DNA of 64,000 nucleotides, taken from the NCBI GenBank assembly GCA_028279875.1, contig JANQMU010000094.1:1-64000 (forward strand), in the 5' to 3' direction. The position numbers and the translations under genes were made by a program. The notes beneath the pieces were generated by a model that was given only the letters and a program-made list of their open reading frames with translations, was not told the origin of the DNA and made no database searches. Below are positions 8,257 to 16,081 of this stretch, in pieces. Within the stretch, counting starts at the first letter, position 1. Every line of letters starts with the position of its first letter. The DNA is from Rhizobiaceae bacterium (GTDB taxonomy: Bacteria > Pseudomonadota > Alphaproteobacteria > Rhizobiales > Rhizobiaceae).

Positions 8257-10017
8257 CTACCCTTGCGACATGGAGCCGTAACCAAATTCATAGAAAGTAA
8301 AGTTCTGCGCATTCGCGCTAACCTCTGGATACATGCTTGCGATACCGAATGTCCCAAGCACTTCCCAGCCAAGCAATGAAGCAAGTCGTTGGAGGCCTCG
8401 AATACGGCCACCAGTTGCAATAAATTCAGCTAGTATCACCACTCGAAAAGGTACGTAAGAACCGGGAAGAGCATTGCGTGTGATGAACTTTAACTCCTCT
8501 ACACGCCTCCGCGTGTATTCATCCAATTCGACGCCTTCTTCGCTTGCACGTTGCTGTAGCTCGTCAAGAGAGGATGAGTGTTCGGCTATTTCAATGAGGC
8601 GGCTCTTGATTGGTATTGAATCTATGTCGGCAAGGTCCCAAACGCATGAGGCTAGAAGGTTTGCAGTGGTTTCATCAGGATGCAAAAATGCAAAGTTGCG
8701 GCCAATCTGCGGTCCAAACGACGCTCCAAGCCTGCGATTGATCTTTGCTGCGATAAGTGGGCCATTTTTTGAGATCATATTGGCAAAGTTCGGTACTTTT
8801 CCAAGGGAAGGGCGGTAGGAAGGAACGTATGTTTCTTCCTCCAGCTCAGCCTCAAAAACCATGGCCCACATGGAATCCGCGGGGAAATTGCCATTGAGAT
8901 CAATCTTTGATGCATCGTTTGGCTCAATGTTCAATTCGCTCCAGAGCGAGGCTAATGGTTCGACTCGATTGCCGAGCCAAGCAACCACCCTCATTTCAGC
9001 GATTACCTCGCCACCATAAAGCTTAATAGAACGCACACCATCTTCACTAAGTTCTCTCGGTCCCACGTCCACGAGAGAGATAACTGCCGGAGTGCCTCCG
9101 GATTTGCCATACTTAATGTTCTCAAGAACGGTTCGCGCAGAGGCACCGGTTCTACAAATTGGAAAAAGCACAATATCAAAATTCCCGTCCTCGTCCATAT
9201 TGGACTCGGAAAGCGCTACGCCACGAACACTACGTTCCTCCGAAGTCAGATAATCCACGGCATTTTGCACGGGACGAGAAAACCAATCCGATACAAGGTC
9301 GTCGTACAATACTGCAACAGTTTCTCTTGTTTCAAGTACTTCAGAAATTAACTTGCATACAATCCCGTATATCTCTTTTGTAGCGAAGTCACCCTCGTAG
9401 TAGTCATATACGCGCTTTTCGATCCCGGGAATGATGAAGTTACCAACGTGGCATACCATCTTTCGCTCAAGTGAAATTCTTGGATCAGTTGAAGCTGCCG
9501 CCAAGTATGCACTTAGCATTCCGCGGCTTCGCTTAATATCTGCATCTTCGCACAAATGGGAAATAAGAGTTTCGGAACTATAGTAATAACGTATGATGTT
9601 GCCTAAACGAAAAATATCATCAAGCATTGGCGCGAAGTCATCTTCGTCGTCAAGCTCCGAGGGAAGCGATACAAATACTTCAATCTCAGGATAGTCGCGC
9701 TTTACGGCTGAAATAGCCGCCACCAAAGCAATTACGAATCTCGGTTGTAGCACTTCTGTTTCATTAGGCCCACCAACATCAATTAGCACTCTCTCAACGC
9801 TTCCAACATCGACGACTTGATTGACAAGATCGTTTCGAAAAGGCCCAGGTGGAAAATCTCGGGGATTTGCTATGGGGTAGATTTCTGTAGTCCGATAATC
9901 CTCGTCGGCACCAATTGCAAAACCGACTGACGCAAGTCGCCTTAAAAAATCCTGAGATTTATCAGAAATTTTATTTATTGGTTTGCGGAAGCGAACAGGA
10001 AAAATTAGAGTGCACAT
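8257..10017 (-). CDS. Double phosphoribosyltransferase-like protein of the island
   Basis: 586 residues with no close match to a named enzyme. Two segments look like type I phosphoribosyltransferase PRPP-binding motifs (hydrophobic strand, two acidic residues, then TG). The first is DIVLFPICRTGAS at 281-293, which lacks both acidic residues. The second is VVILAEFIATGGR at 526-538, where only the second acidic position is kept, as Glu531. Between them is NFAFLHPDETTANLLA at 441-455. The N-terminal ~200 residues alternate strands and helices (RVLIDVGG, EIEVFVSLP). No membrane segment or signal is seen. It starts 10 bases after the ATPase gene and ends 8 bases before the nucleosidase gene, so the three are one operon. 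The weakened motifs allow either an unusual PRTase or a PRPP/nucleotide sensor. Confidence 0.7.
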   Translation of the reverse strand: MCTLIFPVRFRKPINKISDKSQDFLRRLASVGFAIGADEDYRTTEIYPIANPRDFPPGPFRNDLVNQVVDVGSVERVLIDVGGPNETEVLQPRFVIALVAAISAVKRDYPEIEVFVSLPSELDDEDDFAPMLDDIFRLGNIIRYYYSSETLISHLCEDADIKRSRGMLSAYLAAASTDPRISLERKMVCHVGNFIIPGIEKRVYDYYEGDFATKEIYGIVCKLISEVLETRETVAVLYDDLVSDWFSRPVQNAVDYLTSEERSVRGVALSESNMDEDGNFDIVLFPICRTGASARTVLENIKYGKSGGTPAVISLVDVGPRELSEDGVRSIKLYGGEVIAEMRVVAWLGNRVEPLASLWSELNIEPNDASKIDLNGNFPADSMWAMVFEAELEEETYVPSYRPSLGKVPNFANMISKNGPLIAAKINRRLGASFGPQIGRNFAFLHPDETTANLLASCVWDLADIDSIPIKSRLIEIAEHSSSLDELQQRASEEGVELDEYTRRRVEELKFITRNALPGSYVPFRVVILAEFIATGGRIRGLQRLASLLGWEVLGTFGIASMYPEVSANAQNFTFYEFGYGSMSQG

Positions 10018-10027
10018 CGCGGGACTT

Positions 10028-11344
10028 CTACGAAACCGGAATTCTCACAGACACCATATTTCCCTCGAATTCGGGAAGGTGGGGGTTTGTGTCTGAAATT
10101 TGAATTTCAAGTGGTGCACCGCTTTGTTTCTCAGTCCTTGGTGCTGTCTTCTTGACGTGCATGTAGTGTCGGCCAGTTCGAAACTCTAATGTGCCACCCA
10201 ATACCTCAGAAACGGCATTTGCTAACACAAATAGCCCCATGCCACGACGAGTGAATCGCTCATCGAATTCACCTAGTGATGGGTGTGTGATATGGTTCGA
10301 GTCCAGCTCAGGTTTTGTGCTGACGCCTGGAAATAGTACGGACAACAAGCGGATCTCATCGGTAAGATCCGAATGTAAGCTTATCGATGAATTAACCGTA
10401 GACTTGTTTTTTTTGGTCTTGTCCCAAGGGTTGTATTTTACAATGTAGTTTCTTTCGAAGTCTTTTATGTAGTGACGCTTAACGTCAATATTTCTTTCTA
10501 AGGCGTCATCGACTGTGGATAATATAGATCTCCCATTATCCCAAAAAAAGAGAACGAAATCCGAGGATCGTTTGTTTAGATCTTCTCCATTTAATAAATG
10601 CGAAAAATAATCATGGTAAGAAGCGGTTTGAATAATGTTGGCGCCAGGGTGTTTTGTTGAATTAAAAATTGCCTCAAAAACAACTCTGGTCGGAATATAA
10701 TCGACGCGCCCTTCGATATACTTACCCAATAAATCCTGTACATCATCCAGGCTCCAAAGGTCTGCTTGCCCGCTTGCGACACTAGATAAGTTAGTTGGGG
10801 AGATATTCTCGCTTACAAAGCCCCAAAAATTTGACGATCTAGGGGAATTAGGGTGCCGACCATCATGAATTTTAAGAATTCGTCTCTCGTCGAAAGTCGA
10901 CTGTTTTTCGTTCAATATTACTCGATCGTCACCAGAAATCAGACGCCCAAACGGAGTCTTGGTGGCTGCTTCGAAAGCTTCGGGAAATCTCCACAGTCTC
11001 CAATGATCCCGAACTTTTTTCAGTCGCGGGGGTCTGACTATTGTCATCCAGTTTCGCTTTTTTGCGGCAAGAAAGAACGCTGTTATGCGCTGTGTAGAAG
11101 AGATTTCGATCCACCTAGTGTCTCTGAAGTCTAGGACACAGATCCTCGGGCCATTGGCAGTTGCCTTGTGCTGTTCTAACGACTGGCCTACCAGGAAATC
11201 GAAGATATCCCCCGCGACCCAGTCTCCGAACCTAATCTCTACCACGGGGATCGATGATGCAATGTCTTCCATCCCCAAAAAAGTTGCCACGTTTTGCGCC
11301 ATGTCTTCCAATGTTTTTAATGCTGCGTAGGTATAAGCAACCAA
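10028..11344 (-). CDS. STAS-like plus GHKL ATPase domain protein, first gene of the island operon
   Basis: 438 residues. Residues ~33-105 resemble a STAS domain (VLDFRDTRWIEIS at 70-82). Residues ~218-438 form a GHKL (histidine-kinase-type) ATPase domain: N box FEAIFNSTKHP at 223-233, G1 box FWDNGRS at 267-273, G2 box RRGMGL at 366-371, and the closing strand MVSVRIP. No dimerisation helix with a phospho-accepting His is seen, so it is not a standard sensor kinase; it more likely binds or hydrolyses ATP as a switch. The frame opens with TTG at 11344 and has no obvious ribosome-binding site there. An ATG at 11302, preceded by GGAAG, is a good alternative. It is AT-richer than its neighbours and heads the operon with the PRTase-like and nucleosidase genes. 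Confidence 0.75.
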   Translation of the reverse strand: MVAYTYAALKTLEDMAQNVATFLGMEDIASSIPVVEIRFGDWVAGDIFDFLVGQSLEQHKATANGPRICVLDFRDTRWIEISSTQRITAFFLAAKKRNWMTIVRPPRLKKVRDHWRLWRFPEAFEAATKTPFGRLISGDDRVILNEKQSTFDERRILKIHDGRHPNSPRSSNFWGFVSENISPTNLSSVASGQADLWSLDDVQDLLGKYIEGRVDYIPTRVVFEAIFNSTKHPGANIIQTASYHDYFSHLLNGEDLNKRSSDFVLFFWDNGRSILSTVDDALERNIDVKRHYIKDFERNYIVKYNPWDKTKKNKSTVNSSISLHSDLTDEIRLLSVLFPGVSTKPELDSNHITHPSLGEFDERFTRRGMGLFVLANAVSEVLGGTLEFRTGRHYMHVKKTAPRTEKQSGAPLEIQISDTNPHLPEFEGNMVSVRIPVS

Positions 11345-11355
11345 AGAGTCAACGA

Positions 11356-11551
11356 TGTGGATAAAGCTTTAGGATCAGGATCTGAAATTTTCGATGTTTT
11401 TGAAAGGGCTCGAAATAGACGCGCTCCTTCATCTTGGACTAAGCAGGACGGTAGCTGTTCCCGCATTGGTTACCCCTCCACCTCCACTTCAACCAGCCAA
11501 CAAGAAAACATTGCGCTAGTCAATGTTGTCGCCTTGGTTGTGGATAAAGCT
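11356..11551. repeat. 13-bp direct repeats flanking the island's right junction
   Basis: The 13-mer TGTGGATAAAGCT occurs at 11356-11368 and again at 11539-11551. One copy lies just upstream of the ATPase gene. The other lies where the nitrilase coding sequence stops resembling its family. Each copy is preceded within about 20 bases by AGTCAA. The interval between them holds no gene I can support. The arrangement suggests a duplication linked to integration or rearrangement, but no integrase or insertion sequence is present. Confidence 0.6.
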
Positions 11552-12178
11552 GGAGTTCCGCTCCCCGGTGATGTCGGAGGACAGCATCCATAGTCCGGTT
11601 TCCCGGCAACGCTTTCCCCGCTCCGCGTTGTGACGGTTCTTGAACGTCTCGGCCCGGCTCCGTGGCAGCATGTTGTTGGCGCAACAGACCAGCAACGAGC
11701 CTCCCGCCCGCGCCACGTCCTGCGAGGCCCCGGGAAAATTTGTGTCGTAGCAGATATTTACACCAAACTTCAGCCCATCGGTCTCGAAGATCGGGCAATC
11801 GTTCCCAGGCTGAAATGCGCGTTCCGACTTCAAAAGATGCCTCTTGCGATATCTGCCGATCAGCTCTCGTTGTTTCACGGCGATCGCCGTGTTGAACAGC
11901 CTGTTGTTTTCGATCTCGATGAGCCCAACGACAATCATGGGCCCTGCTGCGGGGAAGGAACTCAAGATGTCCGCAAAGGCCGGTGATGCGAGGTCGATGG
12001 CGATTTGGCGGGCGTGCCGCTCCTCAATCACATACCCTTGCAGATACGCCTCGGGAAAGGCGAGCAGGGACACACCCAGAGACCCTGCGCTGGCCGAAAC
12101 GTCAGTCAGATAGGCCAAGGCGGACGACGTATCATTCCAGAACTCAGGCGTCCGTGCGGAAGCGATGCGAATGCCCAT
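11516..12178 (-). CDS. Nitrilase-superfamily hydrolase, apparently C-terminally truncated
   Basis: A carbon-nitrogen hydrolase domain of 220 residues with the full Glu-Lys-Cys triad: Glu43 in AFPEAYLQGY, Lys112 in RYRKRHL and Cys143 in NICYD. Family members usually run 260 residues or more. Here similarity ends at SSDITGER and is followed by a short unrelated tail (NSSFIHNQGDNID). The final beta strands that complete the sandwich are missing, so the enzyme may be inactive. None of the frames just downstream restores the tail. The gene begins 2 bases after the lipoprotein gene. The truncation point coincides with the island border and a 13-bp repeat. An intact distant paralogue is at 31090-31932. 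Confidence 0.78.
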   Translation of the reverse strand: MGIRIASARTPEFWNDTSSALAYLTDVSASAGSLGVSLLAFPEAYLQGYVIEERHARQIAIDLASPAFADILSSFPAAGPMIVVGLIEIENNRLFNTAIAVKQRELIGRYRKRHLLKSERAFQPGNDCPIFETDGLKFGVNICYDTNFPGASQDVARAGGSLLVCCANNMLPRSRAETFKNRHNAERGKRCRETGLWMLSSDITGERNSSFIHNQGDNID

Positions 12179-12180
12179 TT

Positions 12181-13059
12181 CTAGTCGACCGGGCTGGACC
12201 CCAGGGATCGCACCAGGGCGCCGGCCACCGCCTTGTCCAGGACACCAATTGTGTCCTGGTCAACCAACTCGCGCTGGCCCGCCAAAGCCCCACCACCGAA
12301 CGGAACGCAGTGGAGAAAATCACGCTTGGTCATTCTTTCACCGGTCTTCCGGTAGACGATGTCGGATGCCGTGGCCAGGACCCGGTTGATCTGTTTTTCC
12401 GTCTTTTTGGAACTGACCCTGCCGACCGGCGCGGCAGACAGCGTGATTTCGTGGTCTTTCGTATTCGTGCCTGTCAGATCGAGATCCGTCTCAAGCGTGC
12501 CGGAACCGATGGCAATGCCCGAAATCGTCGGATTGCCCTCGCCGTCGATGGAAATCACGAATTCCAGGCCGAAGTCGATCTTGTTCGGGCAGATATTCGT
12601 TTGCGCTGCATCCTTGGCAACCCGCACCAGCCAGTCGCCGACACCGGTGCGTCCGGTGAGAACGGATTTGGATTTCGTCGGCTTGCCGCCGCACTGTTTT
12701 GCCACGATGTCGACGAAATAGGCGCTGTATCCCAAAGTCCCAACGCTGTTGTATTCCTTCGTGGGACCGGTCGAAAGAGTCAAGCCCAACGTGTTGGCCC
12801 ACAGCGGCACCGAGAGGATCGCTTCTCCGGTGCCGACACTGGAATTGTAGGTTTCGATATTGAGATTGAAGGTGCCGGCCCAGCCGAGAAGCCAGTAATG
12901 GCCGGCGAGATCCTGCAGAAGCGAATTCTTGATTTCGCATTCGATATTCTCAACGACGTCAACAATGCTGACGACCTTGTCGTCCGGCAATTCCGGAAAG
13001 GCCACACATCCGGCGAGGGTAAATGTAAATGCTATGAGTGAATGAAGGGCGTGCCGCAT
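12181..13059 (-). CDS. Hypothetical lipoprotein
   Basis: 292 residues beginning with a lipoprotein signal: Met-Arg-His, a hydrophobic stretch and a LAGC lipobox with Cys18 as the probable acylated residue. The mature part has alternating short strands and polar loops, and two further cysteines near residues 123 and 157 that could form a disulfide in the periplasm. I recognise no family. Downstream, two bases away, is the truncated nitrilase, so the two are probably co-transcribed. Composition is closer to the GC-rich chromosome than to the neighbouring island. Confidence 0.7.
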   Translation of the reverse strand: MRHALHSLIAFTFTLAGCVAFPELPDDKVVSIVDVVENIECEIKNSLLQDLAGHYWLLGWAGTFNLNIETYNSSVGTGEAILSVPLWANTLGLTLSTGPTKEYNSVGTLGYSAYFVDIVAKQCGGKPTKSKSVLTGRTGVGDWLVRVAKDAAQTNICPNKIDFGLEFVISIDGEGNPTISGIAIGSGTLETDLDLTGTNTKDHEITLSAAPVGRVSSKKTEKQINRVLATASDIVYRKTGERMTKRDFLHCVPFGGGALAGQRELVDQDTIGVLDKAVAGALVRSLGSSPVD

Positions 13060-13264
13060 CGCTCAATCCCACCATATGCATAGGCTGCGCTCCAGACGGG
13101 CCCGGTCTCTCGCAAAACGGAAAAGCAGAATCACCCGGATCGCAAAGCGCTTGATACACAACGCTGCCAGCAATGGTTGTCATGGGCAATGCACTCCATC
13201 ACGGTTATCCAGTCGTTATTTCCCGAATGGGCTCCAGGCTGTGGAGGTGTCGGTTCGGTTCCTT

Positions 13265-13294
13265 GACCGGAATCCGGTTGACCGGAACCCGGTT
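13265..13294. repeat. 15-bp tandem repeat, two copies
   Basis: GACCGGAATCCGGTT at 13265-13279 is followed directly by a copy with one T-to-C change at 13280-13294. Each unit contains a short CCGG-based palindrome. It lies about 30 bases upstream of the operator for the Liv operon and may be part of its promoter region. Confidence 0.6.
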
Positions 13295-13320
13295 GACCGT
13301 CGGGCAAATCTCCTCTAAAT

Positions 13321-13343
13321 ATGAATTATGATTCATGTTTCAT
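13321..13343 (+). promoter_or_regulatory. Palindromic operator shared with the tetR gene
   Basis: A palindromic core ATGAAT-N4-ATTCAT followed by GTTTCAT. The same 23 bases occur without change at 22572-22594, directly upstream of the TetR-family gene. It lies 34 bases before the TTG start of the substrate-binding protein gene. The most likely reader is the TetR protein encoded at 21973-22563. Confidence 0.8.
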
Positions 13344-13377
13344 ATTGATGGCTCTTCGGGGCCCAAGGGAGGAAGAA

Positions 13378-14550
13378 TTGAAGCCGACACTCATTGCAGG
13401 ACTCGCCGCGTCGTTGCTGTTCAGCAGCGCCGCCCTCGCGGACATCAAGATCGCCCATGTCTATGGCAAGACCGGACCCTTCGAGGCCTATGCCAAACAG
13501 TCCCATGTCGGGCTGAAGATGGGGATCGAATACGCCACCGGCGGCACCAACGAGATCGACGGTGAGAAGATCGTCATCATCGAGAAGGACACGCAGCTCA
13601 AGCCCGATATCGGCAAGGCGCTGCTGGCCGAGGCCTATGGCGACGATGAAGTGGATCTGGCCGTCGGGCCGGTCAGTTCCGGTGTGGCGCTGGCCATGCT
13701 GCCGGTCGCCGAGGAATATGAAAAGATCCTGATCGTCGAACCCGCCGTTGCCGATTCCATCACCGGCAAGAACCGGAACCGTTACATCTTCCGCACCGGC
13801 CGCAATTCCAGCCAGGATGCGATCGCCAATGCCGTGGCGCTTGGCGGCGAGAACGTCCATGTCGCGACGCTGGCCCAGGATTATGCTTTCGGGCGCGACG
13901 GCGTTGCCGCCTTCAAGGACGCGCTGGGCGGCACGGGCGCGGCGATCGCCCATGAGGAATATGTTCCGACCGACACGACCGACTTCACCGCCGCCGCCGA
14001 GCGCATTTTCAACGCGATGAAGGATCTCGACGGCACCAAGAAACTGTTCATCATCTGGGCCGGCGGCGGCAATCCGATGGGCAAGATCAACGCCATGGAC
14101 CCGTCCCGCTACGGCATCGAGATCGCCACGGGCGGCAATATCCTGGCGGCGCTCAAGGCCTATAAGGAACTGCCCGGCATGGAAGGGGCGACCTACTACT
14201 ATTACGACATCCCGAAAAACCCGATCAATGACTGGCTGGTCAAGGAACACCAGGACCGTTACGGCTCGCCGCCGGACTTCTTCACAGCCGGCGGCATGGC
14301 GGCCGGCATCGCTGTTGTCGAGGCGATCAAGAAGGCCGGTTCGACCGATACCGAGGCATTGATCGCCGCCATGCAGGGCATGGAGTGGGAGACCCCCAAG
14401 GGCACAATGAAGTTCCGCGCCGAAGATCACCAGGCGCTGCAGTCGATGTACCACTTCCGCATCAAGGTCGATCCGGATGTCGAATGGGGCATCCCGGAGC
14501 TCGTGCGCGAGCTGACGATTGACGACATGGCGATCCCGGTGAGAAACTGA
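13378..14550 (+). CDS. Liv-type ABC transporter substrate-binding protein
   Basis: Periplasmic binding protein of the branched-chain amino acid (LivK/LivJ) type, 390 residues including the signal peptide (MKPTLIAGLAASLLFSSAALA). The mature part begins ADIKIAHVYGKTGPFEAY, the usual family start. A TTG at 13378 is chosen because GGAGGAAG lies just upstream. The ATG at 13321 falls inside the operator and would disrupt the signal peptide. Liv-type receptors also bind aromatic and short-chain acids and amides. The adjacent acyl-CoA-type degradation operon under the same operator suggests a carboxylic acid ligand (inference). Confidence 0.9.
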   Translation: MKPTLIAGLAASLLFSSAALADIKIAHVYGKTGPFEAYAKQSHVGLKMGIEYATGGTNEIDGEKIVIIEKDTQLKPDIGKALLAEAYGDDEVDLAVGPVSSGVALAMLPVAEEYEKILIVEPAVADSITGKNRNRYIFRTGRNSSQDAIANAVALGGENVHVATLAQDYAFGRDGVAAFKDALGGTGAAIAHEEYVPTDTTDFTAAAERIFNAMKDLDGTKKLFIIWAGGGNPMGKINAMDPSRYGIEIATGGNILAALKAYKELPGMEGATYYYYDIPKNPINDWLVKEHQDRYGSPPDFFTAGGMAAGIAVVEAIKKAGSTDTEALIAAMQGMEWETPKGTMKFRAEDHQALQSMYHFRIKVDPDVEWGIPELVRELTIDDMAIPVRN

Positions 14551-14601
14551 ATAGTGGCCGGGGCGGCTTCGGCCGCCCGGCGCTCCGACGGAACCTCATC
14601 C

Positions 14602-15366
14602 ATGACGGATATCATCCTCCAGACCCGTGACCTGACCGTCCGGTTCGGCGGTCACGTGGCGGTCGACCATGTCAGTTGCGCCTTCACGCGGGGTGAGACA
14701 ACGGCCATTGTCGGCCCGAACGGTGCCGGCAAGACGACCTATTTCAATCTGATCTCAGGTCAGATCGCGGTGTCGGAAGGCAGTGTCGAACTTCAGGGGT
14801 CCGACATCACCCGCCTGTCCGTGTCCGAACGGACGGATCGCGGCATCGGCCGGGCCTTTCAGCTCACCAATCTGTTCCCCAATCTCAGCGTCATGGAAAA
14901 TGTCCGCCTGGTGGTTCAGGCAAAAAGCGGAACCGGCCTCAATCTGTGGTCCACGGCCGCCGGCCACCGCGAATTGACCGACGCCGCCATGGATATTCTC
15001 AAACGGGTGCGGCTGGCCGATCTGGCCGGCCAGAAGGTGACCGAGCTCTCCCATGGCGATCAGCGCAAACTCGAAGTCGCGCTGCTCATCGCGCTCGATC
15101 CGCTGGTCTATATGTTCGACGAACCGACGGCCGGCATGTCGGTCGACGAGGCGCCGGTGGTGCTCGACCTGATCGCCGAGCTGAAACAGGATAAGAGCCG
15201 CACCATCCTGCTCGTCGAACACAAGATGGATGTGATCCGCACCCTGGCCGACCGTATCATCGTCCTGCACAACGGCGCGCTTGCCGCCGACGGGCCACCG
15301 GCCGAGGTCATCGCCTCGGATGTCGTGCAGGAAGCCTATATGGGCCGGGAGCTTGTCGATGTCTGA
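14602..15366 (+). CDS. livG: Liv-type ABC transporter ATP-binding protein (LivG-like)
   Basis: Cytoplasmic ATPase of the transporter, 254 residues from the ATG at 14602. Walker A is GPNGAGKTT near residue 37 and Walker B ends in MFDEPTAGMS. The signature loop reads LSHGD instead of LSGGQ, a variant seen in LivG proteins. The gene follows the binding protein by about 50 bases and overlaps the next gene by 8 bases, which indicates translational coupling. Confidence 0.92.
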   Translation: MTDIILQTRDLTVRFGGHVAVDHVSCAFTRGETTAIVGPNGAGKTTYFNLISGQIAVSEGSVELQGSDITRLSVSERTDRGIGRAFQLTNLFPNLSVMENVRLVVQAKSGTGLNLWSTAAGHRELTDAAMDILKRVRLADLAGQKVTELSHGDQRKLEVALLIALDPLVYMFDEPTAGMSVDEAPVVLDLIAELKQDKSRTILLVEHKMDVIRTLADRIIVLHNGALAADGPPAEVIASDVVQEAYMGRELVDV

Positions 15367-16081
15367 GCCGATTCTGGCGCTCAGGGGCGTCCATGCCAAT
15401 ATCGCCCAGTACCACATCCTGCAGGGCGTCGACCTGGAGGTGCCGGCCGGCGGCGTCACCATGCTGCTCGGCCGCAACGGTGTCGGAAAGACCACGACGC
15501 TGCGCACCATCATGGGTCTGTGGCGCGCCCATCAGGGCACGATCCAATTCGACGGAAACGACATCACGGCGCGGCCAACGCCGGCCATCGCCCGTCTCGG
15601 CATCGGCTTCGTGCCGGAGGATATGGGCATCTTTTCCGATCTGTCGGTGGAGGAGAACATGATCCTCGCCGCCGCCGACGGTCCGATCGAAAAACAGCGC
15701 CTTGAATGGCTGTTCCAGGTTTTCCCGCCGCTGCGCACCTTCTGGAAGAACCCCGCCGGCAACCTTTCGGGCGGGCAGAAGCAGATGCTGTCCATCGCCC
15801 GGGCCATGGCCGAGGAGCGCCGGCTTTATCTGATCGACGAGCCAACGAAGGGACTGGCGCCCGCAATCATCGCTACCCTGGCCGGCGCGCTCCGCGATCT
15901 GAAGGCGCAGGGCGCCTCGATCCTGCTGGTGGAACAGAATTTCGCCGTCGCCAAGGCGCTGGGCGACAGTTGCGCCGTGATGGATGACGGTCGCATCGTG
16001 TGGACCGGCGCCATGGCGGAACTCGCCGAGGACGCCGCCCTGCAGGAACGCCTGATGGGGCTGAGCATGGAGGCCGCATGA
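15359..16081 (+). CDS. livF: Liv-type ABC transporter ATP-binding protein (LivF-like)
   Basis: Second ATPase of the transporter, 240 residues. Walker A is GRNGVGKTT near residue 38, the signature is LSGGQKQML and Walker B is LIDEPTKGLAP, all typical of LivF. The ATG at 15359 sits inside the last codons of livG, and the stop overlaps the next start as ATGA. It forms the ATPase heterodimer with the preceding protein. Confidence 0.93.
   Translation: MSEPILALRGVHANIAQYHILQGVDLEVPAGGVTMLLGRNGVGKTTTLRTIMGLWRAHQGTIQFDGNDITARPTPAIARLGIGFVPEDMGIFSDLSVEENMILAAADGPIEKQRLEWLFQVFPPLRTFWKNPAGNLSGGQKQMLSIARAMAEERRLYLIDEPTKGLAPAIIATLAGALRDLKAQGASILLVEQNFAVAKALGDSCAVMDDGRIVWTGAMAELAEDAALQERLMGLSMEAA

Larger units (their letters stand above)
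13060..13377. other. Divergent control region of the lipoprotein and Liv transporter genes
   Basis: This 318-base gap contains the start region of the minus-strand lipoprotein gene, a 15-bp tandem repeat at 13265-13294, and the palindromic operator at 13321-13343 in front of the transporter operon. No further gene is supported. Confidence 0.6.

Noticed and set aside
10028..11344. ATPase as a classical sensor histidine kinase
   Set aside because: The GHKL boxes are present, but there is no dimerisation helix with a phospho-accepting His, no transmembrane segment and no receiver-domain partner.
7026..11520. Island inserted at a tRNA gene by an integrase
   Set aside because: No tRNA or recombinase gene is visible near either border.
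11345..11570. Frameshift rather than truncation in the nitrilase gene
   Set aside because: The other frames downstream of GER do not give the expected C-terminal nitrilase strands.
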